Shown piece by piece: positions 27,943 through 38,548 of a stretch of DNA of 64,000 nt. The DNA is taken from contig NC_135555.1 in NCBI RefSeq assembly GCF_964340395.1, forward strand, positions 14,742,246 to 14,806,245. The letters run 5' to 3'. The stretch comes from Glandiceps talaboti. Its lineage: Eukaryota > Hemichordata > Enteropneusta > Spengelidae. The notes beneath the pieces are model-generated. The model made no database searches, was not told the DNA's origin, and saw only the letters and a program-made list of their open reading frames with translations. Numbering within the stretch: the first letter of the stretch is position 1; each line of letters begins with the position of its first letter. A program made the translations under genes and the position numbers.

Positions 27943-27985
27943 GTTGTAACTCGGAGTTTCACGCATTGTGCGATCATCAGACAAC
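27943..27985 (-). ncRNA. Type I hammerhead ribozyme (HHR2)
   Basis: On the minus strand stem I is GUUGU pairing with ACAAC. The box CUGAUGA (27980-27974) follows. Stem II is CGCA-CAA-UGCG with a U-U mismatch at its base, followed by GAAA. Stem III is ACU-CCG-AGU. The predicted cleavage nucleotide is U at 27948, before ACAAC. The sequence differs from HHR1 outside the core but is also sandwiched between (AT)n arrays. The basal mismatch and a U at the cleavage site may lower activity. Confidence 0.8.
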
Positions 27986-27994
27986 TACAACGAG

Positions 27995-28114
<120 letters not shown>

Positions 28115-28467
28115 CCGGTATGACGTACATGTATCCGGTGAGGAGAAAAGGTCAGTCATATTATGCGTAATAAACTATACACCACGCACAAAGTAAGTTG
28201 CACGTGTTCGAAAAGATCGTTCTACACAAAAGCAACAAAGAGCACTAATGTCATTGGTGCTAGAAATGCGAGTCAAAACATTCAGACGAGCCAAAGCCCC
28301 TCCCCCTCCCTTTTTTTCATGTGGCTCGTGGTAGTATATTTTTCTCCAATATATTCTTTCATTCAACCGGAAAATACCCCTAACAAGTTTTGTCGCTTCT
28401 CGTTTATTTTCAATAAGTAGTGACAAAGCCACGTAGTGCTAAAGCTCGTATGAAAATATGGTGCAAT

Positions 28468-28626
28468 AATATAAATGTATTCTTGCAAACTCTGGTTACG
28501 TCATGTGCTCACAATTCAATTCATTGTCAGCAGTCGTGCTAATTATTGTATTTAATATCTACAAGAGGCTTCAAGCATTTTGAATTTTTTGATCAATTAG
28601 TGCATGTAAGTTCAAACGAAAAGTGT
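28468..28626 (+). repeat. Local direct duplication near 28.5 kb, copy 1
   Basis: It begins AATATAAATGTATTCTTGCA and runs to AACGAAAAGTGT. The second copy is at 29,171-29,325, beyond a (TATG)n array. Confidence 0.8.
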
Positions 28627-28939
28627 TGGTAGTAAGTAATAAAAAAAGCTACACGTCTCTGTAAAGTAAAATTATCAGTTTTAGGAAGTCTTTAATTAAA
28701 AACCCAGCAGAGGAACATTAAATGTAGGGCAGGTACACGAATGACATTGCTGTATTAAATGTGTTCAATGTTGACAATTTATGTTGTCATTGCTTTCGTG
28801 GCGCCATTCAGTTTTATCACCATGCATCAAATCATCTCTTTGCTCGTTGTCACTAATTTATCTTGTATAAGTCTTGTCTTAATGTCTAGGAAAAATTAAA
28901 TATAGTTAATAATACGATAGTTTAATCTTTAAATGCAGC

Positions 28940-28955
28940 ATGTATGTATGTATGC

Positions 28956-28988
<33 letters not shown>

Positions 28989-29141
28989 TGTATGTATGTA
29001 TGTATGTATGTATGTACGTACGTACGTACTACGTGTGTGTGTGTGTGTGTGTGTGTGTTTGTGTGTGTGTTTGTGTGTGTGTATGTATGTATGTATGTAT
29101 GTATGTATGTGTGTATGTATGTATGTATGTATGTATGTATG

Positions 29142-29170
<29 letters not shown>
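28940..29170. repeat. (TATG)n with (TG)n core
   Basis: It lies between the two copies of the 159-bp direct duplication. Confidence 0.9.
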
Positions 29171-29172
<2 letters not shown>

Positions 29173-29325
29173 TATAAATGTATTCTTGCAAACTCTGGTT
29201 ACATGTGCTCACAATTCAATTCATTGTCAGCCGCCGTGCTAATTATTGTATTTAATATCTACAAGAGGCTTCAAGCATTTTGAAATTTTGATCAATTAGT
29301 GCATGTAAGTTCAAACGAAAAGTGT
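29171..29325 (+). repeat. Local direct duplication near 29.2 kb, copy 2
   Basis: It matches 28,468-28,626 except for a CGT loss and a few substitutions. Confidence 0.8.
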
Positions 29326-29370
29326 AATTAACCGACGATTAATCGCCGTTTATAAGTTCCATATGCATTT

Positions 29371-29491
29371 CTATGTATGTATGTTTGTTTGTATGTATGT
29401 ATGTATGTATGTATGTATGTATGTATGTATGTATGTATGTATGTATGTATGTATGTATGTATGTATGTATGTATGTATGTATGTATGTATG
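29371..29491. repeat. (TATG)n microsatellite
   Basis: A nearly pure array. Confidence 0.9.
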
Positions 29492-30629
29492 CATTCTTGC
29501 ATGGATGGATTGATGGATGTTCGTATGTACGTAGTGTGCCTATCTGTCCCTGTCTCCCACACTGTTTTCCGATCTGGTGGATTGTATCCCTCCAATTCAT
29601 AGTCTCCTCAATATGTATACCTATCCGTATACCTACACCCTTCATATTTCTATTTCTCCCTCTACCAGGCAGTTTATTATCAACAATGTGTATATAATTT
29701 GTTCCTTGTTCATCTAATAACTGACTGTTCTTTCTTTTTTAATGTAAAAGTTGCTGTGCTTAAAGCAAGTTTTTTGAAGATATAAACTGCCACACGTGTT
29801 TAAGTTTGCGTTTCATTATACTCACTCGTTGAAAGCATCGATGATGTGTAAAAATGTCACTAACTAATGTTCGATGTATGACACAAAGACAAAATACATA
29901 TTGTATAAAGCAACAACACAGCCATCAACGCCGTCAGTATAACTGGCTTCTCCCAATATACCTCACCTTTTCTGAACTCAATATCTGGTACATTAAAGCA
30001 CTAGTGAGTCCTTTTGAGGACTAGCTACATGTAGGTCCCTATCGCATAGCAATGTCACCATGGTATTCTATATTCATCGGTGTATAAAGAGCATCTGAGC
30101 CTGCTAATAACACGTAGAGCGTTAATGTTAATTTAAGAGTTTCAGATCTGATTCAAAATCCAGCTCTAGGTACGAGGCATTTACAATGTGTCTGTCTCCG
30201 GAGTTCAATCAATTCATTAAAATCGTCAACCATGACAATATCTGGTCATAAAAACTCCACTTGTCAAAAATACTGACGTAATTTTTATCACCTTGTAATT
30301 AAGCGAAAATTGCCCACAATTAGCTATAAGCGAGTTCAATCAGCGTGAGTCGAATATTTTGCTTTATTCTCGTGAAGAAATGTGAATTGCACATGTCAGA
30401 TCATGCATAAATGTCTCTCTAACCGTCGAACCTGATTCGATCGTTTGTTTGACGTTGGCATGATGTCTCCCAAAGGTAAACTTTTCCGTTTTTACCAACA
30501 TTTAATGGGTCGTTGTCCGGTGACGTCATTGCTGACAACCCTCTAGGGGAGTGAGATGACGCTATCCTTTGCCAACACAAGATATAAACTGTACAATAAG
30601 AGCTAGTTAACTTGAAATAGAAAGCCCCC

Positions 30630-31110
30630 CTAACTCGATACAGACATTGCTACATGTCGTCTGAGGCGATAAAAATCTTAAAAACATTGCTACATTTTGT
30701 CTTCTGATTCGACAAAAATCTTACAAACATTGCTACATTTTGTCTAGACTGTCGACAGTCGCTCGCGCCTTTTTCCTTCGTTTTATCTAAACTCCGATCC
30801 GGCGCAACACTAGTCTAATCGCAAACTGATATCGAAGGCCGAAGGCCCGAGCTCGGGCCTTCGGCCCTCAACCACTCGGGCCTTCGGCCCTCGATATCGA
30901 TTATACTAGTGACAGTGTTGCGCCGGATCGGAGTTTAGATAAAACGTACGAAAAAAAGGCGCGAGCGACTGTCGACAGTCTACATTTTGTCCTCTGACTC
31001 GACAGAAATCTTACAAACATCGCTACATTTTATCGTCTGACGCGACAATAATCTTACAAATATTGTCACATTTGTCGCCTGACGCGACACAAAATTTACC
31101 GACAATTGCT
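30630..31110. repeat. Degenerate ~43-bp tandem array
   Basis: The unit runs approximately ACATTGCTACATTTTGTC, then TCTGAC(T/G)CGACA, then AAATCTTACAA. About five or six diverged copies lie on both sides of the inserted MITE. Fragments of the same unit occur near 40,840-40,970 and 41,150-41,350. Confidence 0.7.
30747..30980. mobile_element. 234-bp MITE with palindromic ends, TA target duplication
   Basis: Both ends carry the self-complementary GACTGTCGACAGTC followed by long imperfect inverted arms (CGCTCGCGCC ... TTTTATCTAAACTCCGATC ... GCGCAACACT). The centre has repeated GGGCCTTCGGCC motifs. TA dinucleotides flank both ends, as with Tc1/mariner-type insertions. It interrupts a 43-bp tandem array. 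No transposase is encoded. Confidence 0.85.
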
Positions 31111-31459
31111 ACAATGTCTCTGTGTCATTGTGAGTGATCTGCACTGTTCTTTAAATGATTACTTGGATGTTTTGTCGAGTCAGGCGATATATAATAAATG
31201 AATAGTTGGACTATCTTTGAGCAAGACGGTGGCATTCTGTGTCAGATTAATCAACTTGTAATGAGGTCATGACCCCTTCTCTAGAATTGTGGGGTAGTTT
31301 CTCTGTAAATTACAGTGATACAATCTTTCTATTACAAATTATAAAGTGTACCCAAGTGATAACGACGTCACGGTGGATCATACTTTATCATTGAAGGTAA
31401 TTCTTGTTTCAATGAAAGGGTTTCTTGGATGATATTTAACTATATGGGAGAATATACGT

Positions 31460-31609
31460 TGTTGGTTTGTTGTTGTTGTTGTGGCGGTGGTGGTGGTGGT
31501 GGTGGTGGTGGTGGTGTTGGTGGTGGTGGTGGTTGTCGTTGTTGTTGTTGTTGTTGTTGTGGTGGTGGTGGTGGTGGTGGTGGTGGTGGTGGTGGTGGTG
31601 GTGGTTGTA
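31460..31609. repeat. (TTG)n / (GGT)n trinucleotide array
   Basis: Alternating TTG and GGT blocks. Open frames here are artefacts. Confidence 0.9.
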
Positions 31610-32121
31610 TCGAATTAATGGCGAAACGTCTCTCGATCATTTTTTTACATCATTTAAACTCATTGGTTTAGTCTTTCCAGTTCTAACTACATTTCTGTAA
31701 TAAAAACGATAAACAATTCGCCAATAGCACAATTTAAATGCTTGGAAGTACAATCGCTGAGGGCGTATGTTATGAAATATCAAAACTACGCTTGCTCATT
31801 CTCTCTCAAGAATAACGTAGTGTTCAATCTCTTTCTACCTGAAGCAAGTGAGGCGGGGGGGGGGTCTAAAAGCAAAGCAGATCAGTTCACTTTTCATTTG
31901 TGTACTTATACCATTAGTTCATATAACGTTTCCCTTAGAAAGCATATCCATTCTGATGAGTATCTGCAGTACAGTATTATCACCCAGGTATGTCATTAAA
32001 ATAAAGACTATTCAATGTCTTGGTTGACACCATAGCTTCCACTCCACATGCTACATACATTAATATAGGTGTGTATGGGAATAATATGAGATAAAATCAT
32101 GTGCTATTACAGGTACTGAGA

Positions 32122-32122
32122 A

Positions 32123-32158
<36 letters not shown>

Positions 32159-32180
32159 TTATTGATTATGATGATGATGA

Positions 32181-32218
<38 letters not shown>

Positions 32219-32220
32219 TT
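32122..32220. repeat. (TTG)n / (ATG)n trinucleotide array
   Basis: Two TTG blocks around a short GATGAT run. Confidence 0.9.
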
Positions 32221-33021
32221 TGACGGGTTGGAATTCAAAACACATATATTAAATGTGGCGCTGCTGTAAGACGCATATGAGCGACAAAAGACATGGATAA
32301 AACAAAGACATAATTTATAATTATATTGTTCAAAAGTTCGAATGGGTTTATGCTCAGAGGTAGATTTACAAAATGAAAATCATTCTTTTTGTAACCACCT
32401 GGAAATAAATATCCGATATTCCTTTTCTTTCAACAAAGTATGTGCTCCCCGTATCAACAGTGTATCGTTCTATCTCGTGAGAGAAGGAGAATAATCACCA
32501 TCACAGCGTAGTTGTACTCATTCGTTCCTTATATTCATGTCTCACAAAAACACCCGACAATTATGTGTGTTCAAATATTTTAATTACAAATCAGATCAGA
32601 TTTAAAGGGCCACAAGCTGACTTTCTATGTTTTTGGGTGTGTACACTTTTTTTCTGCATATTAAAGGTACTCAAATTATTGTGAACTCAAGCTTGTATTA
32701 GGATATAACTTATAAACGGTGACGTAATACATTATGCGTATCAAAAAGTGTATACAGGAACACCCTACTATGCAATCAACGGTTCTAGCAATGCCTGAAC
32801 ACAAATTGTAATGTCATAGAAAGCATGCATCAACATTAACATTATACTAGAATAGTTTTAAATTAATGAAGTTTTTTTGTAAGTATTTTCGTAAAAAGAT
32901 TATAAACTCGGCTGGTGACACTTTAAAGAACTTTGACATATTTGAAAGAAAACAATTATTCCAAGATCGGTAGTAAAAATCCATTATTGCAAGATATTGT
33001 GTATATTTATGTTATCATGTA

Positions 33022-33113
33022 GACTGTCGACAGTCGCTCGCGCCTTTTTTGCCCAAAGTTTTATCTAAACTCCGATCCCGCGCAACACTAGTCTAATCGC
33101 AAATTGAGGGCCG
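33022..33113. mobile_element. One-sided copy of the same MITE
   Basis: The left arm matches 30,747 onwards (GACTGTCGACAGTCGCTCGC, then TTTTATCTAAACTCCGATC and GCGCAACACTAGTCTAATCG) and is preceded by TA. The right arm is missing, so this copy is truncated. Confidence 0.8.
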
Positions 33114-33725
33114 CTAATTATCAATTTTGAAATTATCTTATGACAGATATAATTAATTTTTAAGTTTGTTTTCTATTTTGAATAATATATCATTACAAAA
33201 ACATGAGAAATTCCTCTATGAGTTTATTGCAACTTCAAATTGGTAAATTTACTGGCCGCAACATACCATGGATTAGGTTTGCACTTCATGAATACCCACA
33301 GCTCTCCGTAAACTAGTAAATGATATTGGTGTTCTAGATGTCCTTCGTTTTCAACGTTTCCATGGTAAACTTCAAAATCTGTTGAAAAAGACATCTATTA
33401 TACTTTAAAACGATTGAATTTTTCCATTACTAATATTTTGAAGGACGTAGTAATGCCAATTTTACACAAATGTGAAATAATAGTTCTGGGTAGTTTTGTG
33501 TATTTATAAATATTTTAAAAATCATCAATGATAAATTAGAATCTGGCATGTGACAATTTAACAAGTTGCCCTTCTAACCAGCAATCTCTCGATTTGTATT
33601 ACGATTATTTTTTGAAATTGTGAAATACTAAGTATTTGGCTCGTTTGACAGTCCTAAAATAATGTGACCATCTTGTTCAAGTTTATGGTAATGTCGTTGT
33701 ACAAATCACGAATCAAATAATTCTG

Positions 33726-33731
33726 TTTATT
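33726..33731 (-). terminator. Candidate polyadenylation signal of gene B
   Basis: AATAAA reads on the minus strand 42 bases after the gene B stop codon. Spacing and position fit a poly(A) signal. No cleavage-site data are available. Confidence 0.5.
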
Positions 33732-33772
33732 TTACCTTTTCAATTATAGCTTTGCAGTACTTCATCGTCTCA

Positions 33773-33872
33773 TTACTGGATGGGAAGCTCTCCATCTTTT
33801 CCTCTGTTCTCATTTTCCATCACATGTACCTTGCTGCTCGTCTTCGCCGCTTTCTTTCCAAATAGCTCAGGC
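33773..33872 (-). CDS. Gene B exon 12: cytoplasmic tail and stop
   Basis: This 100-nt terminal exon starts in phase 2 after TTATTTAAAAG. It encodes PELFGKKAAKTSSKVHVMEN and ends GELPIQ-stop. The KxxxKxSxKVH pattern aligns with the tail of gene C (KESSKASGKVH), which supports this distal exon. A polyadenylation signal follows within 50 bases. Confidence 0.7.
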
Positions 33873-36800
33873 CTTTTAAATAATCAATGCGTGTACAACA
33901 TTTAGTAGCGTATCAAAACCAAGAACATCAACAAACGAACTAGACGTAAGATATTTGTATTAAAATTTGCGACAGACATTAACTCTAACTTCAGGATTGT
34001 CTGTCAGTCTGTCTTTAAATTGTCTGTCATTTTTTGTTCTTCTCATTTTTCTTCAGAATGAATCTACTTTGCCATCGTTTAATAGTCTTGTTCTTCAAAC
34101 TTGCAAAAATGATATTTTGCCCCAAGTACAGACGTTTTTTTTAAATATTTTAAATGCATTATTTTTTAATACATATGTTAGCTTTCTCCAACTCACTTCT
34201 TTAGTATGAAAATGATAAGGGCAATGACCACTGCAGCTACGACCAGCACTACAAAGACGACAACAACAGCTATCACCCAACCCTCAACACCACCGGCACT
34301 ATTTTTTGAATTCGATTCCCCTAGCTCCACGAGTACAATGGTGATCCCTGTAGCATTCTGAATCGCTTCAAGACTGGCTTCGATAACAGCAAGAAGGATA
34401 TCCGGGTCCATATACTCAGCTGAGAATTTAAAATGAAGAAAACGGTTCATTTTTGGAAAAAAAGAGAAATGTTCGACGTTGCGGGCGCTCTTTTAATCGA
34501 ACACTGCACACATATACACATGTACATAGCGTGTAAAAGAGCGCCAACAGTGACGAATCGTTCAGTCTTTGTAGCATATACATGTAGGCCTACATTGTAT
34601 ATGTTAGGGAGAAAAGAAATCCTCAAAAATCTAAAACCAAAATGTCAACATATTTTGTACAAAATCAGTAAATCTATCATATTGCCTTTTGTGTTATAAC
34701 AATTATTATTCATTTTCGCGATTGCATGTTTACAGTACGGTTTATAGTATGTATATAATTACAAGGGTCGTCTTGACCTTTTGTAATTTTATCTTTAATA
34801 CTATTGTTGCCGCTGAAATTAATAGAATTAATTAAACATTGTGTGCGCAGGACGTTCCATGAAGTCAAGCCGACACTCTAATTATATTTTATGTGATCGA
34901 ATCATCTGTGAGGAGGAGTATAGTAGTAGCACGCGTTCTGTATGTGCATTGTACATGCTGACTATTAGATTGTATGTTATAGGTTATGTATTTGCACACA
35001 ACTAGTATTTAAATAAAACTTATTTCAGAAGTTTTTTTAAGGAATGCAACAAAATATAATCTGCATCTGAATACAGACCATCCGTGACCTGGCGCCCACA
35101 GCTGGCATCGGGCAGCCCTTTTCAGGAATTGGCCGTTGAGGGCGGAGCGACACGACGTATCTTGCAGTCGACATCTTACTGATAAAATAAAGATTGCGGT
35201 AATTCCTTATAAACAGTTGAGTGTCCTAAATCTTAAAGTGTAGAAATCTAACCACTAAAGATGAAAATATCAGGTAAAAATTGCTAACGTTAAAAGATTC
35301 AGATTTTTTAGGTATGATTTGGTTACTTCGCGTGAGTGGAAAGGACTTTGTGAATATTTGAGCATTTCGCCAAGATTTCATTTACATGCTTTGATCTAAT
35401 ACATACTATCATCGTTCGTTGCCCTGCCGTGTCTCTGGAGCGTCACGTCTCTTCGTTTTCTGTTCGAGCCGGCATTACACAGGTCATTATTTGGTGATGA
35501 CGTAGCTAACAGCATAGTCCAATATTGGGTGTCGTCATCGTCCAATACAGGAAATCCAGCTGCCGTCAAAATGTTGCTTACACTCATGAAAGACAGAAAC
35601 GCTTCTCTGTAAATTGAATTTTAAAAAAAAAAAACATTTCAAAATGAATTTATTTCAAAGTATCAAGAAACAAAATCTGGTCCATCACTAACCTAGGTCT
35701 TACGAGTAGACGACATTTTGAATAACTGTTCGGCATAAATTTAATTTCCATATAGTTTTTTCATTTCAAAACATTAAATTTTCTGTAATCAAATAAAGGT
35801 GATTTCAAAATATTTGAGAATCAAAGAAGTTGGTCATCACTGGCCCAGGTTGTTGATAATAAGCCAAGTCAAAGACATACTAGACAAATGTTTTAACTCG
35901 TCGATAAAGCTTTTGGTATTGTCCTTTCAAAGTCTGTCTTCATTTAAATTTCTGGGGATTATACTCTACAATTAGTCATCTTCACAGCTTCGGGATACTT
36001 TTCGACGATAGCTGACTGTTCCCATTTCCACCGTCGAGATATACTTTTCAACAATCACTTTTCTAAAGTAGTTTAAAGTTAATGTGGAAGATTCGTTTTT
36101 GTTCGACCTACATTGATTTCTCGCCTTTCCCAGGACAACATACTTTGAATTCCTGGTTGCAATAGTCGTTGAAGGCATCAGCCACAGCAGACAGAAGTAA
36201 TGACTCCATATTTGAATACTATCAAACGAGAGAAATCATTGTGTCATTAAAATTACTTATATTGGTCGTTGGTATCTATGTTATAATATTACATTTTGAA
36301 TACATATCAACACCAGACCAATGTAACCAAATATCTGGTGAGTGTACCAATCTTTTAAATCTTCACTAGCTTTAACTAAAGTATCTTTTTTTTCGATGAG
36401 ACAACCAACAAAATTTTATCACTTAAAATTGTTAAAATACCAAAAATTAGACTTTGTACATATCAATTATATATGTAAGAAGTTAAAACCGTGATTCATT
36501 GAGGGCGCTGATTTTTGAGTGCGGACCACAAAAAAATTGATTTCATACATTGCACCATGCTGTGTGCAGGCCTGCTGCTGCACAAATACATGTATGTTTA
36601 TCAATATGTGATTTAAATACTGTTCAGAGTGTGATAATATTATATCTAACAAAGCAAGTTTTTTTTTTAAAAAATGAAAAAGTTCCAGTTACAGCTACTG
36701 CCGCTTTCAAGAGACATGGACTAATTGGAGACCTTATTTCAAATTAATATTAGGTACTTGCAAGAAACTCGCATAGTATTATGTTTGTGTCGATTTGTGC

Positions 36801-38057
36801 TATAAATGATACTGTCGACCCTAAGCCTTCTGTAAGATTCTGATGTCGACAGTAATTCTGGGGGTGCACCAACAATGACGTCATCAAATCAAACATGATT
36901 CAGTATGTAACGCTAAACATCACTGATACTACAGAGTTACTGGTGATGAATAAACATGTTTCAGGAGCGATTACAATCTCTCTCACAAAACAATAAGACA
37001 GACCAATATGTCCTCATGCATAGCCCCATTAACTGCACAGATATGTATTAACAACTGCACACGTATCTATGTTCCATTTTTCAAATCCAATAAATCTCCT
37101 TAATAAGCATCATTACAACACACAACGACGGCGTTTTTTTATCTTATGCAGCACAGAATATTTCACTCAGTTACGGCATTAGCGAACTAATGTAAAGGAT
37201 ACAACTTTGGCCTTCAATTCATGTATAGTCGCTACTAGTATAGCGCCCCCATGGTCTAGTTTTAAGTAATAAGTCAAAACAAATAAATGATAAAATAGAT
37301 GATATTTACCCCATTGATGTCACCAAAAATCTTTATTTTCACGCCATGCGCAGTCTCTCGCTTATCGTCTACAACAGAGAAGTCGAGAAAATAGAGATTA
37401 ACAACTCTTAAACTCTTGTGTTTACTTAAACAATCAAACAGACAGATAGACAAAACCCCCATATACATACATACATACATACATACATACATGCATGCAT
37501 GCATGCATGCATGCATGCATGCATACATACATACATACATACATACATACATACATACATACATACATACATACATACATACATACATACATACATACAT
37601 ACATACATACATACATACATACATACATACATACATACATACATACATACATACATACAAACAAACAAACAAACAAACAAACAAACAAACAAAACTAATT
37701 ATTGGACAACTTACGTTGGCATAACTCTCCTTCGTATCCAGATACACATTCACAATCACAGGATGTAGATACAAGTGTTCCACCATTTTCACATTGTAAG
37801 ACATCTTCACATCCACCATTCTGGTTATTGTCAGGCTCTGTTATAGTCAAACGAAACAGCAAATTAATACTTTTGGTGTTATACGACTCGTCGTGAATAG
37901 TATGGGAAGTATATAGAACTATGCAGTCTGATAAAGGTTTGTGTAAGTGTTGCAACAAAGGGGGCAGCGAGCATATTATTGATTGCTTGATTGATTGATT
38001 GCTTGCTTGTTTGATTGATTGATTGATTTATTGATTGATTTATTGATTGATTGATTG

Positions 38058-38088
<31 letters not shown>

Positions 38089-38505
38089 AATCAAAATCAC
38101 AAAAAATAATACCACAAAAATCAATCATTCAATCGATCAATCAAATAATCAATCAGTAAATAAATCGATCATTTATCGATTGAACAATCAATCGATCATA
38201 TGCTCGCTGCACCCTGTGGTCGCAATCGGCTTTTGTCATCTATTTCTGTTTGAATTGTACTTTGTGTATCAAATAATTATATTTTACTACCATGAGCTAC
38301 TCACAGGATCCCGGAACTCAACAGAAGTGTTTATTGATTGGTGAAGAGATTTACAATTAACATTCATTACCTTGTCCATTGTTGGTGACGTCAGTACTAC
38401 CACTTGTCGGTGTGGTTGGGTCCTCTAAAAACAACAAAATATCATCATGTTTAACTTTCACGACTAAAACTGTAGTTTATTCTGAGAACTCGTTTTAATC
38501 TGGGA

Positions 38506-38548
<43 letters not shown>

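Noticed and set aside
37976-38200. Regular short units in this and other arrays as a possible CRISPR
   Set aside because: These are simple tetranucleotide repeats without unique spacers, in an animal genome.
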